This document shows positions 53,303 through 62,520 of a stretch of 64,000 bases of DNA, piece by piece; the stretch's first letter is position 1; the number at the start of each line of letters is the position of its first letter. The notes under the pieces are model-generated. The model was given only the letters and a program-made list of their open reading frames with translations, was not told the DNA's origin and did no database searches. This stretch comes from an uncultured Peptococcaceae bacterium. GTDB taxonomy: Bacteria; Bacillota; Limnochordia; Darwinibacteriales; Darwinibacteriaceae. The translations under genes were made by a program, and so were the position numbers. The stretch is from contig CALKAR010000208.1 of the NCBI GenBank assembly GCA_937988745.1, positions 1 to 64,000 of the forward strand, written 5' to 3'.

Positions 53303-53343
53303 AAAGCAGGCAGGGAACAATTTTGATGTTCCAAGCCTGCTTT
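53303..53343. terminator. bidirectional intrinsic terminator
   Basis: AAAGCAGGC (53303-53311) and GCCTGCTTT (53335-53343) flank an inner GGAACA/TGTTCC stem. A T-rich tract follows on the plus strand. It lies between csoR and the convergent M23 gene. Confidence 0.9.
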
Positions 53344-53348
53344 CTTTC

Positions 53349-54206
53349 TTATGGTAGGATTTCCAGGGGATTTACGGCATACTCCCCGATTTTGATCCGA
53401 AAGTCCAAATGTGGCCCTGTTGAATGGCCGGTGCTTCCCACTAGAGCAATCTGCTGGCCGGACTTTACTGAATCACCAGCCCTAACCAAGAGTTTACTGC
53501 AGTGACCATACCATGTGGTATACCCGCTGCCGTGGTCAATCACCACCGCAAGACCATAAGCCCCCATCCGTCCGGCACTCACCACTCGGCCTGCTGCAGC
53601 CGCTCTAATGGGAGTACCATGGGGAGCGGCAATATCGATGCCAGCGTGAAAATGCCGCACTCTAGTGATGGGATGATTGCGCCATCCAAAGCCAGAAGTT
53701 ATACGCCCCTGTACGGGCCAAACGAAGGACACGCGCGGCGTGCGGCGGGCTCCACTGAAGGCTGCCTGACTGATATTCGGAATCAAGAGGCGCTGACCAG
53801 CATAAAGCTGGTCGGGATCATCCAGGCCGTTGCGGCGCATGATCTGATTGACAGTTGTACCATAGGCAAAGGCCAAGTCCGAGAGTGTATCACCGCGCTG
53901 TACCGTATAGACAAACACGCTTTCTTCCAAAATGCGGAGCACCTCTTGGGTCTGCCTTCCCACTATTCCATCGGCGGAAATGCCAGCCAGCTCTTGAATC
54001 TGCAGCACAACAGACTCTGTTTCCCGGCCGAAGATGCCGTCCACAGCCAGATCATGACCAAGCCTGACAAGACGCTCCTGCAGGGCCCTGACCTCTTCTC
54101 CACGCATACCAGTGCGCAGAACCTGGGCGCAAGCCGGATAAACAGTCAAATATGCTGTAACTACAGCAATCACAAGAATCACTGCCGACTTGGTCAGCGG
54201 CTTCAT
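53349..54206 (-). CDS. exported M23-type metallopeptidase with PG-binding and LysM domains
   Basis: 285 residues. Signal peptide about 1-27; PG_binding_1 repeat about 33-90 (MRGEEVRALQERLVRLG); LysM about 98-143 (YTVQRGDTLSDLAFAYGTT); M23 about 170-282 with GRITSGFGWRNHPI, zinc motif HAGIDIA (HxxxD) and the later H of WYGHC. The final motif reads GPHLDFRI where most active enzymes have HLHFE, so the last zinc-binding His is Asp; cleavage activity is uncertain. ATG behind GGGAGGGTG, which is in a hairpin. It follows trxB on the same strand. Confidence 0.88.
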   Translation of the reverse strand: MKPLTKSAVILVIAVVTAYLTVYPACAQVLRTGMRGEEVRALQERLVRLGHDLAVDGIFGRETESVVLQIQELAGISADGIVGRQTQEVLRILEESVFVYTVQRGDTLSDLAFAYGTTVNQIMRRNGLDDPDQLYAGQRLLIPNISQAAFSGARRTPRVSFVWPVQGRITSGFGWRNHPITRVRHFHAGIDIAAPHGTPIRAAAAGRVVSAGRMGAYGLAVVIDHGSGYTTWYGHCSKLLVRAGDSVKSGQQIALVGSTGHSTGPHLDFRIKIGEYAVNPLEILP

Positions 54207-54214
54207 ATATCACC

Positions 54215-54258
54215 CTCCCGCAGCACTTGTTTCCCATATTATTGGTGCGCCGCGGGAG
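54215..54258 (-). promoter_or_regulatory. hairpin whose 3' arm holds the M23 gene Shine-Dalgarno
   Basis: CTCCCGC (54215-54221) and GCGGGAG (54252-54258), with further GCAC/GTGC pairing inside (54223-54226 with 54245-54248). On the minus-strand mRNA the GGGAGG that serves the M23 start at 54206 is the 3' arm. No T run follows, so it is not a trxB terminator of the usual sort. Confidence 0.55.
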
Positions 54259-54281
54259 AAATATACCAAAATATAGCTATT

Positions 54282-55190
54282 TTACAGGCTTCCGATGTAC
54301 TGGAACGCGCTCATAGCTGCTAGAGCTCCATCACTGGACGCCGTAATGATCTGGCGAAGTGGTGTGTCGCGCACATCACCAGCAGCAAACACGCCTGGAA
54401 ACTTGGTAGCCATCCGGGCATCAGTGATTACATAGCCCTGCTCGTTCAGGATACCGGTATCATACAGAAAGCTGGAATTAGGATAAAAACCAATATAGAT
54501 AAATACACCATCACCTTCGAGCACGGTTGTGGTGTCATCCTTCACATTGCGGACGCGCACCCCCGTCACTTTAGTATCGCCTAAAATTTCCTCCACAACA
54601 GTATCCCACACAAACTTCATCTTGGGATTCTTAAATGCCCGCTCCTGCAGATAGGGCTGAGCTTTCAGGGTATCGCGGCGGTGAATCACTGTAACACTTT
54701 CCGCATGATTTGTCAGGAACAACCCTTCCTCAACCGCCGAATCTCCTCCGCCTACTACAAAAACAGGCTTACCTCTAAAGAATGCACCGTCGCAGGTTGC
54801 ACAGTACGATACACCCCGGCCCTGGAATTCCTTTTCTCCCGGTACATCTAAGTATTTGGGGAGTGCTCCAGAAGCGATGATAACAGCCTTTGCTTGAATC
54901 TCATCTTTGCCTACCCGAAGCGTCTTGGGCTGGCCCTCTAGTTGAACTGCGGTCACTTCGCCAGTCTTCCATTCGACACCAAGCTCTAGTGTCTGCTGAT
55001 ACATATGATTCGACAGATCCGGCCCGAGTATATGTTTGAAACCAGGATAGTTTTCGATATCTAATGTGTTCTGCATCTGGCCTCCTGGCAGGCCGCGCTC
55101 GATGATAACCGTTTTCAGGTTAGAACGAGCTCCGTATAAGCCCGCAGCTAGCCCAGCCGGACCTCCACCGATAATAGCTAAATCATACAT
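54282..55190 (-). CDS. trxB: thioredoxin reductase
   Basis: NADPH-dependent flavoenzyme, 302 residues. FAD motif [19 protein letters not shown] at the start, redox pair CATC in [15 protein letters not shown] motif [16 protein letters not shown], and the C-terminal [17 protein letters not shown] 55190 overlaps the aminomutase stop by 8 bases and lies behind AAGGAGGGCTG. No trxA is adjacent. Some anaerobes use NADH- or ferredoxin-linked relatives, and the electron donor cannot be told. Confidence 0.94.
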   Translation of the reverse strand: MYDLAIIGGGPAGLAAGLYGARSNLKTVIIERGLPGGQMQNTLDIENYPGFKHILGPDLSNHMYQQTLELGVEWKTGEVTAVQLEGQPKTLRVGKDEIQAKAVIIASGALPKYLDVPGEKEFQGRGVSYCATCDGAFFRGKPVFVVGGGDSAVEEGLFLTNHAESVTVIHRRDTLKAQPYLQERAFKNPKMKFVWDTVVEEILGDTKVTGVRVRNVKDDTTTVLEGDGVFIYIGFYPNSSFLYDTGILNEQGYVITDARMATKFPGVFAAGDVRDTPLRQIITASSDGALAAMSAFQYIGSL

Positions 55191-56448
55191 CTATACAGCC
55201 CTCCTTATTTTCCATGAACTCCATGGAGTTCGGCAGATCTCCTGAGAAATTCGGGTAACGCAGGACTTTTCCTTCCCATGTGCGGATCAGGACATAATCC
55301 TCACCCCACCCAACTAAATAATTCGGCAGAATTGGCGTTTTCCCTAGTCCACCGGGAGCATTTACGATATAAGTAGGAATTGCCATCCCTGAAGTATACC
55401 CCCGCAGCTGTTCCATTATTTCCAGCCCCGTTTCGATTCTCGGACGAAAATGCAGTGTACCTTTCACGCATTTTGCATGGAAAATATAATACGGCCTAAT
55501 TCGAACTTTCAACAGCTCATGATTGAGTTTCTTCATAACATGTGGAGATGCATTTATACCCTGCAGCAGTACAGCTTGATTACCCAAAGGAACACCTGCC
55601 CGCGACAAACGATCTGCTGCTGCAGCTAAATCAGGAGTAATCTCTTTAGGATGGTTAACATGAGTATTCACATAAACGGGATGGTATTTACTGAGGATTT
55701 TGCAGAGTCTAGGGGTGATTCTTTGTGGCATGGTTACGAGAGTTCTTGTGCCAAATCGCACTATCTCTACATGGGGAATTGCAGTCAATTCTTGCAGGAG
55801 CCATTCAATTGCGTCATCCTCAAGGGTGAAGGCATCACCACCCGTAATGAGCACATCTCTGATTTCTGGGTTTTCCCTGATGTAATCAAGAGAGCCCTGC
55901 AGAACTTCCTCAGATGCATGATGGTCTGTTTCGCCAATCAGCCGGCGCCGCTGGCAGTGACGGCAGTACATAGCACACTGATTTGTAACCTTGATAATCA
56001 GCCGATCAGGGTAGCGGCGTGTCACTCCCGGCACTGGTGAAGTATGCTCTTCAGCCATGGGATCTAGCTCGCCTTCTTCGGAGTATTCGAAAGCTGAGGG
56101 AATCGCAAGCCATCTGATGGGACAACCACGGCTGTCGGGACTCATGAGTGAAGCATAGTATGGTGAGATGGCCCATCGGTAAGTCTTGCCAATTTCTGAG
56201 ATGATATCCTTTTCATCTTCGTCGAGTTCGATAATTTTCGCGAGAGTTTCCACATCTTTGATTCGGTTAGCCATCTGCCAGTGCCAATCTTCCCAATCGG
56301 ACTCATCAGCTCCGAGTATTTTAAGAATACGTTTCTTCTGATGGGCTGCGGTTTCGGCAATGCTGAAACCCGTCTCGATTTCTTTTTGAGCCGCAAGGTA
56401 TGGTTTTACCTTTTCCCGCAGCTCTGCAGCTCGCCTAAGTGCTTCCAT
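55183..56448 (-). CDS. eam: glutamate 2,3-aminomutase
   Basis: Radical SAM, PLP-dependent mutase. The iron-sulfur motif is CAMYCRHC and the family core includes [10 protein letters not shown] and ITGGDAFTL. In lysine 2,3-aminomutase two Asp residues hold the substrate side-chain amine; here they are Lys in FHAKCVKG and Asn in IVNAPGG, the exchange known from glutamate 2,3-aminomutase. It therefore probably makes beta-glutamate, an osmolyte. I chose ATG 56448, behind GGAGGGGGAG, over the ATG six codons earlier, which has no site; 421 residues. An 8-base overlap couples it to trxB. Confidence 0.85.
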   Translation of the reverse strand: MEALRRAAELREKVKPYLAAQKEIETGFSIAETAAHQKKRILKILGADESDWEDWHWQMANRIKDVETLAKIIELDEDEKDIISEIGKTYRWAISPYYASLMSPDSRGCPIRWLAIPSAFEYSEEGELDPMAEEHTSPVPGVTRRYPDRLIIKVTNQCAMYCRHCQRRRLIGETDHHASEEVLQGSLDYIRENPEIRDVLITGGDAFTLEDDAIEWLLQELTAIPHVEIVRFGTRTLVTMPQRITPRLCKILSKYHPVYVNTHVNHPKEITPDLAAAADRLSRAGVPLGNQAVLLQGINASPHVMKKLNHELLKVRIRPYYIFHAKCVKGTLHFRPRIETGLEIMEQLRGYTSGMAIPTYIVNAPGGLGKTPILPNYLVGWGEDYVLIRTWEGKVLRYPNFSGDLPNSMEFMENKEGCIDV

Positions 56449-56479
56449 AGACTTCTCCCCCTCCATGCTTTTTGCAAAA

Positions 56480-56511
56480 CAGGCTAACTTCCGCGTGCGA
56501 AAGTCAGCCTG
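56480..56511 (-). terminator. intrinsic terminator after apbE
   Basis: CAGGCT (56480-56485) pairs with AGCCTG (56506-56511), with inner ACTT/AAGT and CGC/GCG. On the minus strand TTTTG follows. It separates rnf-apbE from the aminomutase-trxB pair. Confidence 0.82.
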
Positions 56512-56516
56512 GTAAA

Positions 56517-57551
56517 CTAGAGTGAAACTATGGACTCAGCTAGTCCAGAAGAAATCCATACATCGTCATCACTTGTCACGATGATAGCTTCGACTCCTGG
56601 CAGTTTCTCTACAAGTGCACTTCCTCGTTCGAGCCCTAAAACAAATACTGCCGTGGAAAGAGCATCGGCAACTGCAGCCTTCTCTGTAACAATAGTCACG
56701 CTGCGTATTCCCCGCGCCGGATAGCCCGTCCGCGGATCAAGGATATGGTGCCAGCGTTCGCCATCCTGGACGAAATACCGCTGATAGTCTCCAGACGTCA
56801 CTACACTGTTATTCTGCAGCGGAATCACCCAGCGAATCTGCGATGGATCATCGGGATTCTGTAACCCAACACGCCAGGGAGTCCCATCAGGACGGGAACC
56901 AATAACCGAAATATCTCCACCAGCATTGACAATCGCACGCTGCATACGGTTCTGTGCTAGAAAACGACGTGCCTCATCCACGATATATCCTTTAGCGATG
57001 CCGCCCAAGTCGAGCACGGTCCCTGCTGGAATACGAACGCGCTTTTTGGCCTTATCAATCTCTACCCGACGATAATCGACCGTTTTAAGCGCAGCCGCAA
57101 TCTCCTCATCTGTAGGAACCTTGTACTCACCAGTACCGAAGCCCCACAAGCTAATCAGCCCGCCCACGGTAATATCAAAGGCACCGTCTGTAAGTGTGCC
57201 ATACTCAACACCCAGTTCAATAACTTCCAGCGTAGACTCAGAAACATCAATCCATTCGCCGGCCTGAGAATTAATCCGAGAGACTTCGCTATCAATTAGA
57301 TGCCGAGATAGAATCGCTTCGAGCTTTTCCATCTCAGCGAAGGCCTGTTTGACATAAGTCTCAGCATCGGGTCCATAGGCACTCACATCTACCACGGTAC
57401 TCATGAGGATGCGGCTTCCCTGAGCGTCAGTGTAGCTACGTTCCAGATAAGGCTGATATAAGAAGAAATAGCCGATTGCCGCCAAAACAATGACGGTAAC
57501 GGCAATTCCGACGGCAAGCAAATATTGATGGGACCCTGGGTTCTTTTTCAA
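56517..57551 (-). CDS. apbE: FAD:protein FMN transferase
   Basis: Transfers FMN from FAD onto Thr of target proteins outside the membrane, 344 residues. Signal anchor about 12-32, then the ApbE fold: GGLISLWGFGTGEY, VLDLGGIAKGYIVDEA, VNAGGDISVIG, and the Mg2+-binding TGYPARGIRSVTI with AAVADALSTAVFVLG. TTG start behind GGAGGG. It is 12 bases after rnfB and so serves RnfG and RnfD, and probably the FMN-binding protein at 37361. Confidence 0.95.
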   Translation of the reverse strand: MKKNPGSHQYLLAVGIAVTVIVLAAIGYFFLYQPYLERSYTDAQGSRILMSTVVDVSAYGPDAETYVKQAFAEMEKLEAILSRHLIDSEVSRINSQAGEWIDVSESTLEVIELGVEYGTLTDGAFDITVGGLISLWGFGTGEYKVPTDEEIAAALKTVDYRRVEIDKAKKRVRIPAGTVLDLGGIAKGYIVDEARRFLAQNRMQRAIVNAGGDISVIGSRPDGTPWRVGLQNPDDPSQIRWVIPLQNNSVVTSGDYQRYFVQDGERWHHILDPRTGYPARGIRSVTIVTEKAAVADALSTAVFVLGLERGSALVEKLPGVEAIIVTSDDDVWISSGLAESIVSL

Positions 57552-57563
57552 AAAGATCCCTCC

Positions 57564-58397
57564 TTAGCTTGCCCGCTTTTTCTTCAGTACAGGTTTGCCC
57601 TCTTGATACTCAATCGTGTTCATCGGGCACACCGCTACGCACTTGCGACAGTTAATGCACAAGTCGTAATTGATCTCAGCCAGATTGTTTTCAACGGTAA
57701 TAGCATTTACAGGACATTCTTTTTCACAGCGGCGGCAGGCTATGCAGCCTACAGAACAGACACTGCGCACTTCTCTACCGAGCGCCAAGGACCGGCAGCG
57801 GATGTGAACACCCTGCGGTTCTTCAGCCAGCACAATAATGTCTCTAGGACAGGCACGTACACACATACCGCAGCCTGTACATTTTTCTTCAATTATCACT
57901 GGCAGCCCATTGTCATCCATATACATGGCGTCAAATGGGCAGGCTGCCACACATGTTCCGAGACCTAAACAGCCATATCCGCAGGCTTTAAACGAACCGT
58001 TTTGAGTGTTTTGGGCAACACGGCAGTCTCTCGGACCGTGGTATTCTGCAACAATCTTCGCTTCGGCATGACCGCCTGAACACAAGACTTGAGCGACCTT
58101 GCGGACTGCTCCTTCTGCTACCTCTACGCCGAGTATCTTGGCAACAAGACTTGCCACCTTGGAACCACCTACGGGACAGCCATCGGCAGGAGCCTTACCG
58201 TCAGCAGCTGCTTCGGCAAATGCCCGGCATCCAGCAAAACCACAAGCACCGCAGTTCGCCCCGGGCAGGACTTCTTCGACCTGATCTGCCCGAGGGTCTG
58301 TTTCCACAGCAAAGACCTTCGATGCAACTGACAACCCTGCGGCAAACAGCGCACCGAGGAAACCCATGCTTATGAGGGAAATTACAGTTGTACTCAA
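57564..58397 (-). CDS. rnfB: electron transport complex subunit RnfB
   Basis: Iron-sulfur subunit taking electrons from reduced ferredoxin. N-terminal helix, a 4Fe-4S-type cluster region GANCGACGFAGC, a second conserved domain with HGPRDC and CGYGCLGLGTC, then 4Fe-4S pairs (CTGCGMCVRACP, CRRCEKECP, CRKCVAVCP). 277 residues, the longer Firmicute form with extra clusters. TTG start behind GGAGGG. Last rnf gene before apbE. Confidence 0.95.
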   Translation of the reverse strand: MSTTVISLISMGFLGALFAAGLSVASKVFAVETDPRADQVEEVLPGANCGACGFAGCRAFAEAAADGKAPADGCPVGGSKVASLVAKILGVEVAEGAVRKVAQVLCSGGHAEAKIVAEYHGPRDCRVAQNTQNGSFKACGYGCLGLGTCVAACPFDAMYMDDNGLPVIIEEKCTGCGMCVRACPRDIIVLAEEPQGVHIRCRSLALGREVRSVCSVGCIACRRCEKECPVNAITVENNLAEINYDLCINCRKCVAVCPMNTIEYQEGKPVLKKKRAS

Positions 58398-58424
58398 TTA
58401 AAACCCTCCCTAATAAGGACCAAA

Positions 58425-58997
58425 TTAGACCAGCCCAGAAAATCCGCTGAATGCGAGAGAAAGTAGGCCTGCAATAATAAACGCAATGCCAATCCCCTTG
58501 AGCGGTTCAGGAACATCAGCAAACTGCATCTCTTCCCGAATACCGGCTAACAGCATCAGAGCGAGCGTAAAACCAACACCGGCACCCAATCCGAAAATGA
58601 TCGACTGAATGAATGAATAAGCGCCCTGCACCGCGATTAGGGAAAAACCTAAAACGGCACAGTTCGTAGTGATCAGCGGAAGGTAAATGCCGAGAGCCCG
58701 ATGCAAACCAGGGCTGGTTTTGTGGAGAAACATCTCCACCAGCTGCACCATTGAAGCAATGGACAGAATAAAAACAGGGGTCTGGAGAAATGGCAGACCA
58801 AAGGGTTCCAGCACAAACCACTGCAGAAGCCAGGTTAGTGCTGCGCTGACGACCATGACAAATGTGGTCGCCAGTCCCATACCCAAGGCCGTTTCAGTTT
58901 GTTTAGAAACACCCATAAAGGGACAAATGCCGAGGAAACGTACAAGAACAAAGTTATTAACAAAAACAGCACCTATAAATATATAGAACAGTTCCAT
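58425..58997 (-). CDS. rnfA: electron transport complex subunit RnfA
   Basis: Membrane subunit, 190 residues with about six helices. It contains VNNFVLVRFLGICPFMGV, with the conserved Cys region, and NCAVLGFSLIAV. It pairs with RnfE, to which it is related, with inverted topology. ATG behind GGAGGCG. 14 bases after rnfE. Confidence 0.95.
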   Translation of the reverse strand: MELFYIFIGAVFVNNFVLVRFLGICPFMGVSKQTETALGMGLATTFVMVVSAALTWLLQWFVLEPFGLPFLQTPVFILSIASMVQLVEMFLHKTSPGLHRALGIYLPLITTNCAVLGFSLIAVQGAYSFIQSIIFGLGAGVGFTLALMLLAGIREEMQFADVPEPLKGIGIAFIIAGLLSLAFSGFSGLV

Positions 58998-59011
58998 ACT
59001 CTTCTCGCCTC

Positions 59012-59617
59012 CTAACTGGCTTTACGCAGCCGGGCACTGATCATATTCATACCTGCAATCAAAATCCCTACGGTGACGAAAGCACCAGGTGGGAGCGAGA
59101 AAAACCCGAAAGTGGCTGCTGAATCCGAAACAAACTTGATGTTGAATATGGAACCGAAGCCGAGAATTTCACGGATAGCACCAATCAAAGTCAGTGCCCA
59201 AGTAAAGCCCAGTCCCATCCCCAGACCATCCAGAGCCGAGCTGACAACACCGTTCTTCGACGCAAAGGCTTCAGCGCGACCCATTAACATACAGTTTACC
59301 ACAATCAGCGGAATAAAGATACCCAGCACTCGATGTAGGTCCGGTAACATAGCGTGCATTACCAAGTCAACTATCGTAGAAAAGGTAGCGATGACGATAA
59401 TATAACACGGAATTCGAACCTTCGAAGGAATAACATTTTTTAACAGACTGATCAGCACACTTGAGCAGATCAATACAAAGGTTGTGGCCAACCCCATGCC
59501 CAGACCGTTCAGAGCACTGGATGTTACTGCTAATACCGGACAGAGACCGATCTGCAGCCGGAAGGTGGGGTTCTCATTCCATAAACCTTTGAAAAATTCT
59601 TTCACAAGGCCGCCCAT
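59012..59617 (-). CDS. rnfE: electron transport complex subunit RnfE
   Basis: Membrane subunit of 201 residues, about six helices: ENPTFRLQIGLCPVLAVTSSALNGLGMG and IVVNCMLMGRAEAFA. I chose ATG 59617, behind AAAGGAG and one base after the rnfG stop; the longer frame would lie inside rnfG. Confidence 0.95.
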   Translation of the reverse strand: MGGLVKEFFKGLWNENPTFRLQIGLCPVLAVTSSALNGLGMGLATTFVLICSSVLISLLKNVIPSKVRIPCYIIVIATFSTIVDLVMHAMLPDLHRVLGIFIPLIVVNCMLMGRAEAFASKNGVVSSALDGLGMGLGFTWALTLIGAIREILGFGSIFNIKFVSDSAATFGFFSLPPGAFVTVGILIAGMNMISARLRKAS

Positions 59618-59618
59618 C

Positions 59619-60209
59619 TTACCTACTCCTTTCGTAAGCAACTGAGGCATCTTCAAAGCCACCGCGTACTGCATCAACGACAGCTTGACTGGACACGGTA
59701 GCTCCTGTCAGCACGTCAATATCGGTTCCCAGGGCGATGGGATCATCCAAAGTCTTGCCGACGAACTGGCGGCGGAAACTCTCCTCTTCAATTCGTGAAC
59801 CAAGACCTGGGGTTTCTGAGTGGCTGACGATTGAAATTCCTAAGATCTGGCCATTTGAGCCGTCTACCCCAACCAAGACCCGAACAGCACCACCATAACC
59901 AGGACCTTCACCCACATAGGCGTAACCCACAGGATTATCGCTGTCATCGAACCCGATAAACATTTCTGTTGTGGTCTGTTCTACCTCTCGTGCCTGATCA
60001 GGATCCTCTTCAACTAAGGTACTGGGGGCAGAACCTAGGCGCTCAATTCTGGTAGCTTTAGGCAATACTTCTTGAATCGATGCCATCATTTCCTGAAGTT
60101 GGTTCTGGGCGATAATTTCACCGGTCCAGTCATAGACCCAAGCCAACAGACCGCCCGAAACCATGGCAATAACCGCCAATACTACTATCATGCGAATAGA
60201 TTCATTCAA
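59619..60209 (-). CDS. rnfG: electron transport complex subunit RnfG
   Basis: Extracytoplasmic flavin subunit, 196 residues. One N-terminal helix, an FMN-binding domain, and the ApbE site Asp-x-x-Thr-Gly-Ala-Thr in DVLTGATVSS near the C-terminus. A TTG at 60209 overlaps the rnfD stop (TTGA); an ATG six codons later is the other choice. Confidence 0.93.
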   Translation of the reverse strand: MNESIRMIVVLAVIAMVSGGLLAWVYDWTGEIIAQNQLQEMMASIQEVLPKATRIERLGSAPSTLVEEDPDQAREVEQTTTEMFIGFDDSDNPVGYAYVGEGPGYGGAVRVLVGVDGSNGQILGISIVSHSETPGLGSRIEEESFRRQFVGKTLDDPIALGTDIDVLTGATVSSQAVVDAVRGGFEDASVAYERSR

Positions 60210-61123
60210 CTCTTCTGCACCCCCTGACCATAGATACGCGGGCGAGTCCACCGGTTAATAAGAGGTGTGACAGCGTTCATGATGAGAATCGCATAAGTAA
60301 CACCTTCAGGCAAACTACCCCAAGTTCTGATTAACATGATCAGAAAGCCTACACCAATACCGAATATCCATCTACCCTTGGGTGTGTAAGGCGATGTGAC
60401 CATGTCAGTCGCCATAAAAACTGCTGCAAACAGGAGACTTCCGGAAAATAGTTCAAAGATGGGGTTTGCTCCTGTCAGGAAGCTCATTACCACAGCAGAA
60501 CCTAAAACTCCCAGGGTAATGCGGTAGTCAATAATGCCTTTATAGAAAAGATAAATGCCGCCAAGCAGAATAGCTAGGACTGAAGTTTCACCCAGCGATC
60601 CTGGAACAGCTCCAAAGAATAGGTCAGGCAAATTGGCTCGTGCTGCCCCTACGACCAATGGCGTAGCCCGTGTGATGGTATCAAAGGGCCCGGTCCACTT
60701 CGTCATCGGCTGTGCAAACGAAGCAACCAAGAACGCACGCCCAACGAGAGCTGGGTTAAAAATGTTATGACCCAGACCGCCAAAGACCTGCTTACCAATG
60801 GCAATTGCTACTACGGAACCGATAATTATCATCCAGCTGGGAAGCGTTGGCGGTACGCTGAGAGCCAAGAGTACGCCTGTTACCAGTGCACTTCCATCGC
60901 TGATCGTAATTTGCCGTCCGCGCATCTTCTGGAAAATCGCCTCGGTGGCAACTGCAGCCGCACCTCCCAGGAGGATCAGCCTAACAGCATCAAATCTAAA
61001 AAAGTAAAGCGAAGCTGCGATCACTGGAATGAGTGATAGCAAGACAGCAAACATGATATTTGGTGTTGTGTCTTTATCCCGCACATGGGGACTTGGTGTA
61101 ACCACTAATTTTAAGTTTTCCAT
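60206..61123 (-). CDS. rnfD: electron transport complex subunit RnfD
   Basis: Ion-translocating membrane subunit, 305 residues, about ten helices. The covalent FMN site is likely the Thr in DTITRATPL. Other family blocks: GHNIFNPALVGRAFL and FMATDMVTSPYTPKGR. ATG 61123 behind GGAGGGTGGG; the longer frame would overlap rnfC and has no site. Confidence 0.95.
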   Translation of the reverse strand: MENLKLVVTPSPHVRDKDTTPNIMFAVLLSLIPVIAASLYFFRFDAVRLILLGGAAAVATEAIFQKMRGRQITISDGSALVTGVLLALSVPPTLPSWMIIIGSVVAIAIGKQVFGGLGHNIFNPALVGRAFLVASFAQPMTKWTGPFDTITRATPLVVGAARANLPDLFFGAVPGSLGETSVLAILLGGIYLFYKGIIDYRITLGVLGSAVVMSFLTGANPIFELFSGSLLFAAVFMATDMVTSPYTPKGRWIFGIGVGFLIMLIRTWGSLPEGVTYAILIMNAVTPLINRWTRPRIYGQGVQKS

Positions 61124-61136
61124 GACCCACCCTCCC

Positions 61137-62453
61137 TCAGCTTGATTTCTTGCGGCTCGCTGCCACAATTTGATTCTTGGCAACCCGGATGTACTGCAGT
61201 AAGGGCCGCTTGGATGGGCAAATATAGGTGCAGCAGCCACACTCAATGCAGTCCATGGCGCCGTATTCTTTCGCTTCATCCCACATTTCGTTCATTCCGA
61301 AGGCCTCCAGCCTAAGCGGAAGCAGGTAGACAGGGCAAACATCGACGCAGCGGGCACACTTAATGCAAGGCATAACATCGGGTTCTTCACTTTCAGCCTT
61401 AGTAAGTGCTAATATGCCGTTCGAAGTCTTTACGATGGGAGCTTCTAACCCTACTTGGGCCATACCCATCATGGGACCGCCCACAATAACCTTACCAGGT
61501 TCTTCAGTAAAGCCTCCCGCAGCTTCTACAAGGTTCTGCAAAGGTGTGCCAATGGGAACCAAGAAGTTACGGGGCTCCTTAATTGCCGGGCCGGTTACTG
61601 TTACGATGCGCTCAACCAAAGGTTTGCCGTCACGAACAGCCTGCGCTACAGCCACTGCGGTAGCGACGTTTTGAACGACAACACCTGCTTGGAAAGGCAG
61701 ACCGTTGGAAGGCACCTCACGGCCTGTGATGGCCTTGATCAACTGCTTTTCTCCACCCTGCGGATACTTTGTGTCTAGGAGAGCAATCTCAATCGCGCCG
61801 GCAAATTTCTGGAGCTCTGCAACCGCATCCATCTTATTGTCTTCGACGCCGATAATGATCTTCTTTGCTCGGCAGACCTTCGCCATCAACTTGGCGCCTA
61901 GAATGACATCTTCCGCATGTTCAAGCATTAAGCGATGATCGCTAGTCAAATAGGGCTCGCATTCAGCGCCGTTGAGAATTAAGTAATCGATGACAGCATC
62001 CTTCGGTGGAGTCAATTTTGCCGCGGTAGGAAACCCGGCTCCACCCATGCCAACAATTCCCGCGGCCCGGATCTTGTCCAAAATAGTATCGCGATCCAGC
62101 TGAACCGGATCGGGATGACTCTCAAGTTCAATCCACTTGTTCTGGCCGTCGTTTTCGATAACAACAGAAAGCACTGACCGGCCATTAATGTGTGGCCGAT
62201 CAGTGACTGCCACAACGGTTCCAGAAATTGGGGCATGCACAGGAGCACTGATAGGCTGAGGAGCCTCTCCTATAACTTGCCCCGCTAAGACTTCATCTCC
62301 CTTTTTTACAGTCGGGACAGCGGGAGCTCCAATATGCTGCAGCATAGGAACAACAACTGTCTCGGGTGCTGACAAAACCTCAATGGGACTTGCAGCGGTT
62401 AGTTCTTTAGCGTAATTCGGATGTATTCCTCCGAAAAACGTTCTAACTGACAT
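61137..62453 (-). CDS. rnfC: electron transport complex subunit RnfC
   Basis: NADH-binding subunit, 438 residues: GIVGMGGAGFPTAAKL flavin/NADH region, a SLBB-like segment, and two 4Fe-4S motifs (CIKCARCVDVCP, CIECGCCTYICP). ATG 62453 behind AAAGGA; GTG 62465 is the other choice. First gene of rnfCDGEAB-apbE, which couples ferredoxin oxidation and NAD+ reduction to Na+ or H+ export. A short hairpin (CGAAAT/ATTTCG, 62493-62507) lies in the leader. Confidence 0.95.
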   Translation of the reverse strand: MSVRTFFGGIHPNYAKELTAASPIEVLSAPETVVVPMLQHIGAPAVPTVKKGDEVLAGQVIGEAPQPISAPVHAPISGTVVAVTDRPHINGRSVLSVVIENDGQNKWIELESHPDPVQLDRDTILDKIRAAGIVGMGGAGFPTAAKLTPPKDAVIDYLILNGAECEPYLTSDHRLMLEHAEDVILGAKLMAKVCRAKKIIIGVEDNKMDAVAELQKFAGAIEIALLDTKYPQGGEKQLIKAITGREVPSNGLPFQAGVVVQNVATAVAVAQAVRDGKPLVERIVTVTGPAIKEPRNFLVPIGTPLQNLVEAAGGFTEEPGKVIVGGPMMGMAQVGLEAPIVKTSNGILALTKAESEEPDVMPCIKCARCVDVCPVYLLPLRLEAFGMNEMWDEAKEYGAMDCIECGCCTYICPSKRPLLQYIRVAKNQIVAASRKKSS

Positions 62454-62520
62454 GTATCCTTTCACCTCACACCCAAGATGTCTTTAGGCACACGAAATAC
62501 TATTTCGGTAGAATATCAAA

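Noticed and set aside
53502..54323. 273-codon open frame antisense to the M23 gene
   Set aside because: A shadow of a well-supported exported peptidase gene; low-complexity His/Ser-rich translation without motifs.
55183..56448. Lysine 2,3-aminomutase (kamA or ablA)
   Set aside because: The two side-chain-binding Asp residues are Lys and Asn, as in glutamate 2,3-aminomutase; no ablB acetyltransferase follows.
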